Assembly (NCBI RefSeq): GCF_044458865.1 | Contig: NZ_JBITIH010000001.1 | Span: 62,001 to 126,000 of the forward strand | DNA: 64,000 bases | Reading direction: 5' to 3' | Origin: Micromonospora_G sp044458865 | GTDB taxonomy: Bacteria > Actinomycetota > Actinomycetes > Mycobacteriales > Micromonosporaceae | Part shown: piece by piece, positions 42,909-52,230 of the stretch | Position numbering within the stretch: the stretch's first letter is position 1 | Layout of the letters: each line of letters begins with the position of its first letter | The notes under the pieces: model-generated | The model's database searches: none | Seen by the model: only the letters and a program-made list of their open reading frames with translations | Told to the model about the DNA's origin: nothing | Made by a program: the position numbers and the translations under genes

Positions 42909-45749
42909 TCAGAACGGCACCCTGGGGACGTCCTGTGCACCGAGCAACCCGGTGGTACGGAGGAACTCGCCGGGCGAGAACCGCCTGACCAACTGCAATG
43001 CGACATCGGTGTCGTTGCGCCACTCGCGATAACTGAGCGGTCGATCTCGCCGGCCGTACGGCCCGTCCCGGACCTCCGCCGGGATGCTGTTCCTCTGCAG
43101 AACCGCCTTGGCGGGCTCGTACGTGATGCTGGCCAGGATGCCGGCGTCGTGTCCCTGTGCGACGAGGTAAGCCGATGCGGCGCCGAGGTCGAGTCGGCCG
43201 ACCGAACCACCGTCGGTGCTGCCGAGCACTGGCCGGGTCAGGTGGGCGGGCAGGGTGGCAGGATCGCCGGGGGGCAGGAAACGGTGCCCGGTGAGGAAGG
43301 CGTAGTGCAGGGCAATTCGCGTCAGCTCGTTGACGAACGTTGTCGGCAGGACCTCGGTCGTCGTCTCGCGATAGAGAAACGGCACGTAGTCGCGCAGCGC
43401 CGAAGCTGACCTCTGGGCGTCCAGTTGCGCGTCGGCTCCGAGGTAGCCGCTGTCCGCCTCCACCAGGTGCAGCGTCGCCCGCAGCAGCAGAGCGCGCATG
43501 TACATGCAACTGGTGTTGGTGACCCAGGCCCGAGTCGCCGCCCGCTTCTTGATCTTGGTGGACGGGAGGGTGTAGTTGTACTGGATCTTTCCCAGCTCCT
43601 GGTAGGCGTCACCGGCGGAGGCCAGCGCGTGGGTAGCGAACTCGCTCAGTCGCCGCAACGCCCTGGCCCGGTCGTACCCGCCACGAGTCGCGTACTTCGG
43701 GTGCGAGAGCAGCCACTCCGTGATGCGTAGGTACAGACCGGTGGCTTGGAGGACCACCTGCTGGCGGGCGTCATGGAGCTGCTTCAACTCGTCCTCGCTG
43801 CGGCGGTAGCGGCCGTCCGCAAGCCGTCCGTCCAACCATTGTTGGGCCCGCAGGATCCACCGCTGGGCGTCCGGGTACCGGTGCGCCTTGCTGTGCTGAA
43901 TCGCGATGGCCCGCAGCACGTTCGCGACGAATGGTCCGCCGCGCCCGTCGGAGAGACTTGAGATCATCGGCAGGAACAGCCGCTCGGTTTCCTCGGGAGC
44001 AAGCGTGCTCATGTCGAAGGAGAGCATCTGGACACTGTTCATGATGTCGGCGATCGCGGCGTCGTCGGTGGAGAGGTCCCGTACCCGCGCGGTCAACGGC
44101 ACGAGCAACTTCTTTGTCAGGTCGAGCCGAGCATCCCGGTCGGGGTGACGACGCAGGGTCACAGCCCATTCATGCAATTCGTCCGCGTCGCCGAAATGCA
44201 ACTCGGCCGCTTTCGCCGCCGCGTCACCGATCGTCACGTCGCTGTCGTGGTAGCGCAGCCGCCTCTCCAGGCTGTCCAACCGGACGTCGTCCTGCCGCCG
44301 TAACTCCTCCTGCGCCTGTGCCCGGCCCACTGGATCTGGCGAGCTTCCTGGTGCCAGGATTCGCTGCCTCGGCGGTCTCCACGGGCGCTTCGTCGCCAGG
44401 GCCTCCCGGAGCTCGCCGGCCACCTCGGCGTAGTCCACCGTCACCGCGACCGCGGTCAGAAACAGCCGCTGGGCGGGGGTCCACTGGGCGATGGGTCGAA
44501 CCGGTGCGGCCTCCAGGGGTGGCCGTATGTCGGCGGCGGCGAGTTCGACGAGGGCGGCAAACTTCGCGGCCACCCCGGAGTTGCCCTTGTTCTCGGGCAT
44601 CGTCCCTCGCAGGATGGGTCCCCGCTCCACGAGTGGGGCGAGTTCCCCGAACGCGCAGTCGAAAGGCTCGACCCACTGATCCCAGAGGGCCACCCAGAGC
44701 GCCGGCACCGGAAGCCGTTCCAGCAGGTGGGAGGCGCTGCCTGGTGCGGGCCCCGGCAGCGGCTCGGTGGCCACGACATCCAACCGTCCACCGTCGCCGA
44801 GGGGCAGTAGGATGTTCCAACGCTCGGGGTCACGCCACCCTGGATACCGCACGTCGAGGTACTGGGCGACCCGACAGTAGGTGGCGAGCTTCCAGGCTCG
44901 GTAGAGGGTCGTACCGACGATGACGCGCTGCCCCCGGTGGTCCACGCTACCAAGGCGCAGGTGCGAGATGAACTCCTGTCGATGACGGGAGCCGAAGCTC
45001 GGCATCTGGCGGTGGTGTTCGGCGAGGGCCTCGGCGAGATGCGCCTGGCGCTGCCGGTCATCCATCAGCCGGAGCACTTCCTCGTCGGGGCAGACGCGGA
45101 CCCACGCGGAGGTAGCTGCGGACCGCTTCCTCTCCTGGTCGACACCGCCCGCCAGGTGCGCCGCCAGCCGCCTGTGGAAGTCCTTTTCCGGTACGGGTCG
45201 AATCTGCACGTACCGGTAGGCGACTTTCGGTCGTGGCGCCGGCCGGACCTGGAGGTGGACGGCACCGGCCTCGACGAGGCTCCGCCGATCAGCGGCGATT
45301 GCCTGGGGCGGTCGGGCGGCCGGGCGCCCCAGCGGTCGGTGGTGCCCTTTCCAGTACGCAAAGAGATCTCTGACCTGCTCGTAACGCGCCACGGCGGCGC
45401 GCTCCTCCGGAAGGATCAGCAGAGTACCCGCGATCGTACTGAACCATGTCTCCTCAGCCGCCCAGGCCGGCGTCGGCGGTCCGGGCCGGGCCGACGCGGC
45501 CGTGGTGGAGCCGCCGCCCCAGGAACGGATCCGGCGACGCAGCTCGGGCAACCGCAACCAGTCCCCGTCGGCGGCGACATAGCCGCCGACCGCCGCGAAA
45601 ATGGCGTCCGGGTCGGAGTCGGCGGCACGGCGTCGCCCGTCCGGCAACCCTCGGAGGAGCTGCGCGGCGCGCCCGTCGAGCAACGCTTCCCAGGCACGCA
45701 GCACGAAATCGAAATGGTCAAATCCGGCGACGCCATGTTCCTCCGACAC
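42909..45749 (-). CDS. Large protein of unknown function (946 residues) in a two-gene accessory operon
   Basis: I do not recognise this family. There is no signal peptide, membrane helix, Walker motif or zinc cluster. The N-terminal half mixes acidic and aromatic segments (AEETWFSTIAGTLLILPEER, RYVQIRPVPEKDFHRRL, LEVRYPG-like DVRYPGWRDPERWNILLP). From about residue 500 the protein is strongly helical with paired helices (ELHEWAVTLRRHPDRDARL, HRYPDAQRWILRAQQWLDGR), like a TPR or other solenoid scaffold. GGGGAGG lies 4 bp before GTG 45749. It is 22 bp after the DUF218-like gene and ends at the palindrome 42808–42864. An effector or scaffold role is speculation. Confidence 0.75.
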   Translation of the reverse strand: MSEEHGVAGFDHFDFVLRAWEALLDGRAAQLLRGLPDGRRRAADSDPDAIFAAVGGYVAADGDWLRLPELRRRIRSWGGGSTTAASARPGPPTPAWAAEETWFSTIAGTLLILPEERAAVARYEQVRDLFAYWKGHHRPLGRPAARPPQAIAADRRSLVEAGAVHLQVRPAPRPKVAYRYVQIRPVPEKDFHRRLAAHLAGGVDQERKRSAATSAWVRVCPDEEVLRLMDDRQRQAHLAEALAEHHRQMPSFGSRHRQEFISHLRLGSVDHRGQRVIVGTTLYRAWKLATYCRVAQYLDVRYPGWRDPERWNILLPLGDGGRLDVVATEPLPGPAPGSASHLLERLPVPALWVALWDQWVEPFDCAFGELAPLVERGPILRGTMPENKGNSGVAAKFAALVELAAADIRPPLEAAPVRPIAQWTPAQRLFLTAVAVTVDYAEVAGELREALATKRPWRPPRQRILAPGSSPDPVGRAQAQEELRRQDDVRLDSLERRLRYHDSDVTIGDAAAKAAELHFGDADELHEWAVTLRRHPDRDARLDLTKKLLVPLTARVRDLSTDDAAIADIMNSVQMLSFDMSTLAPEETERLFLPMISSLSDGRGGPFVANVLRAIAIQHSKAHRYPDAQRWILRAQQWLDGRLADGRYRRSEDELKQLHDARQQVVLQATGLYLRITEWLLSHPKYATRGGYDRARALRRLSEFATHALASAGDAYQELGKIQYNYTLPSTKIKKRAATRAWVTNTSCMYMRALLLRATLHLVEADSGYLGADAQLDAQRSASALRDYVPFLYRETTTEVLPTTFVNELTRIALHYAFLTGHRFLPPGDPATLPAHLTRPVLGSTDGGSVGRLDLGAASAYLVAQGHDAGILASITYEPAKAVLQRNSIPAEVRDGPYGRRDRPLSYREWRNDTDVALQLVRRFSPGEFLRTTGLLGAQDVPRVPF

Positions 45750-45771
45750 GTGGCCTCCCCATGGATTGGAT

Positions 45772-46755
45772 TCACCTATCGTGCACAGTGGAGTAGAGGA
45801 ACTGCATTGACCGAACAGCCGATCGCGTCTCCTGCAGGTAGTTGACCGTCGTCAATTGTTGGCGGAGCTGCTCGTTCGGAACGGCAGCCGGGTCGACACC
45901 AATCGTCTCCACAGCACAGCCGTACGGAATACCGAGGACCCGTATGGCGTCCGCATGCTGAAAGGGAACGAAGTGTTCGGTGGTGACGAGAAGGATCTTC
46001 TGACCCGGACGCGGCCGGGCCACGGAGTCCGCCCAGAACGTACAGGTGTCCGCGGTGTTGGCGCGGCGACTCGGATCCGACGAGGGCGCCGCCAGCACTC
46101 TCAGGCGAGAACCGTTCGGGGTCCGGTACTCACGAGTCAGAAAGGAGACATGCGGCTTGTCGGCGACAACATTTCCATTTTCACGCTCGGGCAGGGCTCC
46201 GGCGAAGGCGGCCCGTAGCGCGATGTCCATGGCACCAAACTCGTCGAGGCATTCGCCGACCGCCAGCCTCGACGCCAACGCCTTCTCCATCTCGGTTGCC
46301 GGGCGAAAGCTGCCCAGCCCGCAGGTCTCCGCGGTGTCGATGGTCCCGTCGAGCAGGGTGGCCGCGTACCCGGCGCGGATCAGGCATCCACGCAACAGGC
46401 CACCATGGATCAGGACATGGTCGTACGAGCGTTCGGCGGGGATGTTGTGATGACGCAGGCCAAGGGCGGCAGCCGTCGCGTGCACCCGCTCCGTCACGCC
46501 TTCTGCGAATTCTCGCGTCAACGCGGCGACGCGTTCGCCGCCACCCCGGAAGTCCCAACATCTGGCGGAAATCTCCTCCAGGCCGGCCAGGAGAGCACCC
46601 GTGTCGCCGGACGGCCACTTTTCCTCGAAGCACTCCACCAGATCGCGCATCGCGGTTGACGCCGCCCAATTGGTGATCTCCGAGCGCAGTTCGGCAAGAT
46701 CGGTTTCTCCTCGCCCGCGCCACCGCGGCAAGATGACCTTCGCGTAGCTGACCAT
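45772..46755 (-). CDS. DUF218/SanA-like fold protein, first gene of the accessory operon
   Basis: A 327-residue soluble protein. The first ~95 residues are helical and Trp/Glu-rich. The rest resembles DUF218 (YdcF/SanA) topology: a strand ending in HGG (YDHVLIHGGLLRGCLIRAGY), GSFRPATEMEKA, then ANTADTCTFWADSVARPRPG, the strand KILLVTTEHFVPFQHADAIR and a C-terminal QETRSAVRSMQ helix. In DUF218 proteins the conserved TxxNA and VTSxxH motifs correspond to RANTADT and VTTEHF here. The biochemical role of DUF218 is unclear. GAGGAG precedes ATG 46755. It is followed after 16–22 bp by the 946-residue protein gene. Confidence 0.62.
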   Translation of the reverse strand: MVSYAKVILPRWRGRGETDLAELRSEITNWAASTAMRDLVECFEEKWPSGDTGALLAGLEEISARCWDFRGGGERVAALTREFAEGVTERVHATAAALGLRHHNIPAERSYDHVLIHGGLLRGCLIRAGYAATLLDGTIDTAETCGLGSFRPATEMEKALASRLAVGECLDEFGAMDIALRAAFAGALPERENGNVVADKPHVSFLTREYRTPNGSRLRVLAAPSSDPSRRANTADTCTFWADSVARPRPGQKILLVTTEHFVPFQHADAIRVLGIPYGCAVETIGVDPAAVPNEQLRQQLTTVNYLQETRSAVRSMQFLYSTVHDR

Positions 46756-47017
46756 GACTCCTCGCCTTCCGACCCTCACGTGCCGCACGGGACGTTCCAA
46801 AGTAGCCGCTCGTCGGCCACCCATCGGTCCGCCCCGGCCAACCCCCGCGAATTTATCGACCACGCGCGCGAGAACGACGGCCATACCCGCGTCTTCCCAT
46901 GCCGGATAACGAGCTCGCGCCGCTCACGGACATTCTCGGCGGAGTCAGCGGCAAATGATCATGAAAGACGCCCACCCGACTGCCTAATGGGTTCCACACA
47001 GAACCTGAGGAGGCAGG

Positions 47018-47203
47018 ATGAACCCCGAGGAGCAGCACCGTCGCCCCCAACCGTACGAACTCGCGTGGGCCGTGGCGCGCGGTGCCGGGTCCATCGCCGG
47101 CGCCACCGCCGCCGTCACCGAGGCGCGCGGCGTCGCGTACGTCATCGCCGCCATGATCATCATCGGCGACATGGTCGTTACGGTTCGCCGTCACCACGGC
47201 TGA
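47018..47203 (+). CDS. 61-residue single-helix membrane protein
   Basis: MNPEEQHRRPQPYELAWAVA starts the protein, followed by RGAGSIAGATAAVTEARGVA and one hydrophobic helix YVIAAMIIIGDMVVTV with a basic RRHHG end. GGAGG lies 6 bp before ATG 47018. It is divergent from the two-gene accessory operon and ends 5 bp before the second palindrome. No family is recognised. Confidence 0.62.
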   Translation: MNPEEQHRRPQPYELAWAVARGAGSIAGATAAVTEARGVAYVIAAMIIIGDMVVTVRRHHG

Positions 47204-47208
47204 GCACG

Positions 47209-47258
47209 AAGGAAGGGCCCCTTGTTATCGCCTGAGCGATAACAAGGGGCCCTTCCTT
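47209..47258. repeat. Second REP-like palindrome, 23-bp arms
   Basis: Arms 47209–47231 and 47236–47258 are perfectly complementary around CTGA. The core AAGGAAGGGCCCCTTGTTA closely matches the palindrome at 42808. It sits between the convergent small membrane protein gene and the P450 gene and can act as a bidirectional terminator. Confidence 0.95.
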
Positions 47259-47263
47259 ACATC

Positions 47264-48481
47264 TCAGAAGGTGACGGGGAGGCTGCGCAGGCCACGGGTA
47301 CGGAAGCTCGGCCGCCAGGACAGGTCAGCCGGGTCGACCGCCAGCATGAGCTTCGGAAAACGCCGGATCACGGCACCGATCGCGACCTGGAGTTCGAGCC
47401 GGGCCAGTGGGGCGCCGACGCAGTAGTGGATGCCGTGGCCCAGGGTCAGGTGGCCGCTGTCCGAGCGGTTGACGTCGAGCAGCTCCGGCCGGTCGAACCG
47501 GAGCGGGTCGCGGTTCGCGGCGGCCACGTTGACCAGGACAGCGGCACCGGCCGGGATGTGCACCCCGCCGATGGTGACGTCGGTGAGTGGGAAGCGGCGG
47601 AAGGCCACCGGTGCCGGCGGCTCGTAGCGCAACAGTTCCTCGACCGCACCGGCGGGCAGTTCGGGCGCCGCACGCACCGCGTCGAGCTGCTCCGGGTGTT
47701 GCAGCAGGGCGAGCAGACCGGTGCCGATCAGGTGGACGGAGTTCTCGTAGCCGGCGAAGAGCACCAGGAAGGCCAGTGACGTCAGCTCGTCCTCGCTGAG
47801 CCGGTCGGTGCCGCCGTCCGCCTCGGTGTCGCGGGCGTCGATCATCGCGGAGAGCAGGTCGTCACCGGGCCGCCGACGCTTGTCGGCGATCAACGCCACC
47901 AGGAACTCCTGCAAGCGAAGGATCACCCGGGCGCCGGCCCGAGGATCGTCGGCGGGCGGGCTGAGCATCACGTCGGTCCAGCCGCGCAACGCGGCCCGGT
48001 CCTCCTCCGGCACTCCGAGCAGGTCGCAGATGACCGTGACCGGCAGCGGGCCGGCGAAGTCGGCGACCAGGTCGGCCTGGCCGTGGGGGGCGACCCGGTC
48101 GAGCAGTTCCTCGGCCGCCGCTTCCACCCGGGGACGCAGGCCGGCGATCCGCTGGGGTCCGAACGCCTGGGCGATCAGCCGGCGGATCCGGGTGTGGTTC
48201 GGTGGGTCCATGTTGAGCAGGTTCGCGTCCAGCGCCGGGGGGAGCGAGAACCCGCGCCAGGAGCCGTCCGAGTTCGCCTTGTCCAGGGAGAGCCGCTGGT
48301 CGGCGAGGGCCGCGCGCACGTCCGCGTAGCGGGTGACCAGCCAGACGGTGCTCCCGTCCGGCAGTGTCACCTGATGCACCGGACCGGCCTCACGCAAGGC
48401 GGCGTAGGTCGGGTACGGGTCGGCGACGAAGTCGGGTCCGAACGGCGATGACGGCGGGCTGGTGGCGGCTTGTCCTGTCAC
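47264..48481 (-). CDS. Cytochrome P450
   Basis: A 405-residue soluble bacterial P450. The haem-binding Cys is in LGHGIHYCVGAPLARLE near residue 352. The K-helix ExxR is in EELLRYEPP. The I-helix reads FAGYENSVHL, so the usual acid–Thr pair (AGxET) has Asn in the Thr position followed by Ser, which may affect oxygen activation. The NMDPPNHTRIRRL helix-C motif is normal. It resembles CYP107/CYP105-type actinomycete enzymes. No ferredoxin or biosynthetic cluster is adjacent, so the substrate is unknown. It ends at the palindrome 47209. Confidence 0.94.
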   Translation of the reverse strand: MTGQAATSPPSSPFGPDFVADPYPTYAALREAGPVHQVTLPDGSTVWLVTRYADVRAALADQRLSLDKANSDGSWRGFSLPPALDANLLNMDPPNHTRIRRLIAQAFGPQRIAGLRPRVEAAAEELLDRVAPHGQADLVADFAGPLPVTVICDLLGVPEEDRAALRGWTDVMLSPPADDPRAGARVILRLQEFLVALIADKRRRPGDDLLSAMIDARDTEADGGTDRLSEDELTSLAFLVLFAGYENSVHLIGTGLLALLQHPEQLDAVRAAPELPAGAVEELLRYEPPAPVAFRRFPLTDVTIGGVHIPAGAAVLVNVAAANRDPLRFDRPELLDVNRSDSGHLTLGHGIHYCVGAPLARLELQVAIGAVIRRFPKLMLAVDPADLSWRPSFRTRGLRSLPVTF

Positions 48482-48559
48482 GGTTCGAGGTTAACCGGCT
48501 CGGCTGAGCCCTCCCCCGTTACCCGGAGCGGCGCAGAGACCGACCACCGTCGGGAGGAC

Positions 48560-48601
48560 CCGGCTCCGGCGTACGGGGGACCGTCCGTACGCCGGAGCCG
48601 G
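48560..48601 (-). terminator. Terminator of the pectate lyase operon
   Basis: A perfect 17-bp stem CCGGCTCCGGCGTACGG / CCGTACGCCGGAGCCGG with an 8-nt loop, 9 bp after the stop codon of the second pectate lyase. Confidence 0.75.
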
Positions 48602-48609
48602 ACCGGGGG

Positions 48610-50271
48610 TCAGCCGGTGATCCGGCCGACGCCCGCGCCGGCGGTGACCGCGGCCCGCACACCCGCCGCCGGCTGGAGCTGGTACGCGTAGTAGGTGCCC
48701 GGTTCGACAACGGTGCCGGTCGTCTCCGGTACGCCGGAGTTGACGAAGATGTTGTTGCGCTGCACCGCCCGGCCGGGTCCGCTGTCGGCGTAGCCGCTGG
48801 CGGAGTAGATCGGGAACGGCACGTTCTCGAAGTAGTTCCCCTCCACCAGCACACCCGCGTTCTCGGTGGACGCGACCGCGTACAGGTCGTTGCCGAGGAA
48901 GTAGTTGTTGTAGACGTGCACCGGCTCACCGAACCGGACCCTCGGGTGGCGTTGCCGGGAGTGGTCGAAGAAGTTGTGGTGGATGCTCACCTTCAGGTGG
49001 CCGATGTCGGTGGAGCCGGCCCCGTCCGAGTGGCTGATCAGCATGCTCTTGTCGGAGTGGTCGAAGTGGTTCCAGGAAACGGTGACGTAGTCGGCGCCCC
49101 GGACGATGTCGACCGAGCCGTCCACCGCGCCGGCGAACCGGTTGTGGTCGATCCAGACGTGGTGCGACTCCTGCCCGACGTTGACCGCGTCATCCTCGGC
49201 GTTGGTGAAGTTGATGTTGCGGATGATCACGTTGTACGACCGGTACATGTCCAGCCCGCCACCGGTGATCTCGGCGTTGGAACCGACCCCGATGATCGTC
49301 TTGTTCGGGCGTACGCCCTGCTTGCTGCTGATTCGGATGACACCCTGCACCCGGATCACCAGTGGACCGGTGGTGTCGATGTAGTTCAGGAAGTCGGTGG
49401 CGTTGGTGGCGGTCACCACCGGTCCGCCGGCACCGCCGGTGGTGCCGTTCTGGCCGAGCGCGTTGACGCTCGCGAAGCCGTCCGGCTGACCCGGCACCGG
49501 GTTGCCGGTCGGCGGCGGGGTGGTCGGTGGCGGAGTAGTCGGGGCGGGCGTCGTCGGGGCGGGCGTGGTCGGCGTCGGTCCCGGGGTGGTCGGGGTCGGA
49601 CCGGCGGTGGTCGGGGTCGGCGTGGGGCCGCCCGCCGTCTCCACCAGGACGTCGTCGAAGTGGGCGCTGGCGTAGAAGGTGGCCACCCCGACCTGGCCGG
49701 TGGCGTACTGGCTGTCGGTGGCGGTGAGTACCGGACCGTTCTCCACCCGACCGGTCAGCGTCGAGCCGCTGACCTGGAGGCTGAGGCCGTACCAGGTGCC
49801 GGCCGCGACGGTGACGGCGGCGCTGGCGAGGGTGGTCGACGTACCGTTGCTGAGCCGCTTGAGCTCGACCGTGTTGTTGCCGCGCAGGGCGAGGTAGTAG
49901 TAGCTGGTGGCGGACTGGACCCGGGCGGTGAGCGCGACGAACCGGTTGCTTCCGTTGAACACGGTCGGCTTGACCCGGGCCCGCACGGTGTAGTCGGTCC
50001 AGTTCGCCGCCCCGGCCCGGGAGCGCGCGTCGGCGCTGGTGCCGGCCTGACGCAGCACACCGCTGCCGTCGGTGGCCACGCTCCAGCTTCCGCCGGAGGC
50101 GGTCCAGCCGGTGGAGTTTCCGTCGTCGAAGTTGTCGCTGAAGAGGGTGGCCGCCCGCGCGGAGCCGCCGGTGACCACGAGCGCGCTGGCGACCAGCAGG
50201 AGCGCGAGCAGGGCTCCGCCGAGCGCGGTACGCAAGGGGGTGAGGCGTCTTGTGTCCTGGTGGATGTTCAT
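48610..50271 (-). CDS. Secreted pectate lyase (PL1) with N-terminal LamG-like domain, paralogue B
   Basis: A 553-residue exported enzyme. The signal peptide is residues 1–40. A concanavalin-like (LamG/DUF1080-like) domain, about 42–220 (LFSDNFDDGNSTGWTASGG, YYYLALRGNN), is followed by a Thr/Pro linker and a PL1 beta-helix from about 265. Catalytic/calcium motifs are visible: HVWIDHN (Ca-binding Asp), VDIVRGADYVTVSWNHF, and the catalytic Arg in RQRHPRVRFG. It cleaves polygalacturonate by beta-elimination. ATG 50271 lies 4 bp after the stop of its upstream paralogue. The two share architecture and the DGFASVNALGQNGTTGG stretch, indicating tandem duplication. Confidence 0.93.
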   Translation of the reverse strand: MNIHQDTRRLTPLRTALGGALLALLLVASALVVTGGSARAATLFSDNFDDGNSTGWTASGGSWSVATDGSGVLRQAGTSADARSRAGAANWTDYTVRARVKPTVFNGSNRFVALTARVQSATSYYYLALRGNNTVELKRLSNGTSTTLASAAVTVAAGTWYGLSLQVSGSTLTGRVENGPVLTATDSQYATGQVGVATFYASAHFDDVLVETAGGPTPTPTTAGPTPTTPGPTPTTPAPTTPAPTTPPPTTPPPTGNPVPGQPDGFASVNALGQNGTTGGAGGPVVTATNATDFLNYIDTTGPLVIRVQGVIRISSKQGVRPNKTIIGVGSNAEITGGGLDMYRSYNVIIRNINFTNAEDDAVNVGQESHHVWIDHNRFAGAVDGSVDIVRGADYVTVSWNHFDHSDKSMLISHSDGAGSTDIGHLKVSIHHNFFDHSRQRHPRVRFGEPVHVYNNYFLGNDLYAVASTENAGVLVEGNYFENVPFPIYSASGYADSGPGRAVQRNNIFVNSGVPETTGTVVEPGTYYAYQLQPAAGVRAAVTAGAGVGRITG

Positions 50272-50275
50272 CGGC

Positions 50276-51964
50276 TCAGCCCAGCTTTCCCACCCCGGCA
50301 CCGGCCGGGACGATGGTCGGGACGTCGGCGGCGGCGTCGAGGCGGTAGCTGTAGTAGGTGCTCGGCTCGGTGACGGTGCCCCGGGTTTCGATCGGGTGGT
50401 TGCAGTCGACGAGGATGTTGCCCCGCTCGACGATCCGGCCGAGGTCACCGCTGAACTCGACCCGGCCCGGGTTGTTCACGCTGTAGAAGTAGTTCCCCTC
50501 GACCAGCACACCGGCGTCGTACGTGGACGCCACCCCGTAGCTGTTGTCGTAGTAGTAGTTGTTGTAGACGTGGGTGAGGTGGGAGAACCGCACCCGTGGG
50601 TGGCGCTGGTCGGAGCGGTTGAAGTAGTTGTGGTGGTAGGTGACCCGGAGCCGCCCGATGTCCTGTGCCCCGGCGTCCTCGTCGTGCGAGAGCAGCAGGG
50701 TCTTGTCGTGGTCGTGGAAGTTGTTCCAGGAGACCGTGACGAAGTCGGAGCCGCGTTTGATGTCGACCGCACCGTCGTCTCCGTTGGAGAACTCGTTGTG
50801 GTCGATCCAGATGTGGTGACTGAACATCTGCACGTTGAGCAGGTCGTCGGTTGCCCCGGTGAGGTGCAGGTTGCGGATGATGACGTTGTGGACCGCGTCC
50901 GGTGGCGGCGAGGTGACGGTGTCGTCGGCCGGTGGGCCGATGTTGAGCCCACCACCGGAGAGGGTGGCGGTGGCGCCGACCCCGACGATCGTCTTGTCCG
51001 AGGTGACGTTGTGCATACCGTCGCTGGTGCCGGTGGGCAGGGTGATCGTGCCGACCACCTGGATGACGTACGGGCCGGGGCGGGCGATGTAGTCGAGGAA
51101 CTGGCCGCTGGTGTACGCGGTGACGACCGGCCCGCCGGCGCCTCCGGTGGTGCCGTTCTGGCCGAGCGCGTTGACGCTGGCGAAGCCGTCGGCCGGCCCG
51201 GTGACCGGGGTGGTCGGGGTGCCGGTGGGGGCGGGGGTCGTCGGCGCCGGGCCGGGTGTGGTCGGTGTCGGGCCGGGTGTGGTCGGTACGGGGCTGGACG
51301 GGGTGGGTTCGGCCGGCCCGGATTCCACCGCCACGTCGTCGAAGGTGGCGGCGGCGTACCGCCCGAGCAGGCCGATCTGACCCTGGGCGTACTGGCTGTC
51401 GGTCGCGGTGAGCGGATTGCCGCCGTTGACCCGACCGGTGAGCGTGTCGCCGTCGACCTTGAGGCTCAACGCGTACCAGCTCCCGAGGCTGACCGGCAGT
51501 GGGGCGCTGGCCAGGACCGTGGTGGTGCCGGCGGCGACCTTGCCGAGCACGGCCGCACCGTCGCCGCGTACGCCGAGGTAGTAGTAGCTGCCGCTGCCCT
51601 GCGCACGGGCCGCGACCCCGGCCAGCCGCTCGCCGGAGCCGAAGGCGGTGGGTTTCGCCCGGGCGGTGACCGTGTAGTTGGTCCAGTTCGCGGCGCCGGC
51701 CCGGACCCGGGCATCGGCGCCGGTGCTGGCCTGGCGCAGCGCACCGCTGCCGTCGGTGACGACACTCCACGAGCCGCCGGAGCTGCTCCATCCGTTGTGG
51801 TTTCCGTCGTCGAAGTTGTCGCCGAACAGCGGCGCCGCCTGCGCGGTACCGGTGACGGCGACCAGGGCTGCGGCGACTGCGGCGGCGACTGCGGCCGAGG
51901 CCAGGGCGGGCCAGCGCGGCGCTCGCCGCCGCGCGGTCGATGTGGTGGGGGTGGATGCGGTCAC
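50276..51964 (-). CDS. Secreted pectate lyase (PL1) with N-terminal LamG-like domain, paralogue A
   Basis: A 562-residue exported enzyme and first gene of the pair. The signal peptide is about residues 1–45 (basic TARRRAPRWPALASAAVAA). A LamG-like domain (LFGDNFDDGNHNGWSSSGG) is followed by a PT/PG-rich linker and a PL1 domain with HIWIDHNEFSNGDDGAVDIK and DQRHPRVRFSHLTHVYNNYY (catalytic Arg). GTG 51964 has GGAA upstream. A strong promoter and LacI-type operator lie about 270 bp upstream, leaving a long 5' leader in which no gene was found. Confidence 0.93.
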   Translation of the reverse strand: MTASTPTTSTARRRAPRWPALASAAVAAAVAAALVAVTGTAQAAPLFGDNFDDGNHNGWSSSGGSWSVVTDGSGALRQASTGADARVRAGAANWTNYTVTARAKPTAFGSGERLAGVAARAQGSGSYYYLGVRGDGAAVLGKVAAGTTTVLASAPLPVSLGSWYALSLKVDGDTLTGRVNGGNPLTATDSQYAQGQIGLLGRYAAATFDDVAVESGPAEPTPSSPVPTTPGPTPTTPGPAPTTPAPTGTPTTPVTGPADGFASVNALGQNGTTGGAGGPVVTAYTSGQFLDYIARPGPYVIQVVGTITLPTGTSDGMHNVTSDKTIVGVGATATLSGGGLNIGPPADDTVTSPPPDAVHNVIIRNLHLTGATDDLLNVQMFSHHIWIDHNEFSNGDDGAVDIKRGSDFVTVSWNNFHDHDKTLLLSHDEDAGAQDIGRLRVTYHHNYFNRSDQRHPRVRFSHLTHVYNNYYYDNSYGVASTYDAGVLVEGNYFYSVNNPGRVEFSGDLGRIVERGNILVDCNHPIETRGTVTEPSTYYSYRLDAAADVPTIVPAGAGVGKLG

Positions 51965-52230
51965 GATCTGTTCCGCCTTCCGGGGGTGGGCACCACCCGG
52001 CGTCGGGCGCCGACCATCGGCCCGCCCGGGGACACGGCCGTCGGGGGCCGTCGGGCGCGCTGGGGGAAGGCCGGAGCCCGCCGCCGGGTCGGCGGCGGTC
52101 CGCGCCGGGCGGGGTCACGACTGATGCGGTACGGGAGGTGCGCGATGCGGGACGGGGTGCGCTGCGCCTGGCAGGCGCGAGGCGGTACGGGGAGGCCGAC
52201 TCCAGGGCGGGGCGGGCCGGAAAGATCCTT

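Noticed and set aside
47264..51964. Secondary-metabolite cluster around the P450
   Set aside because: The neighbours are pectate lyases and unknown proteins; there are no synthases, transferases or ferredoxin.
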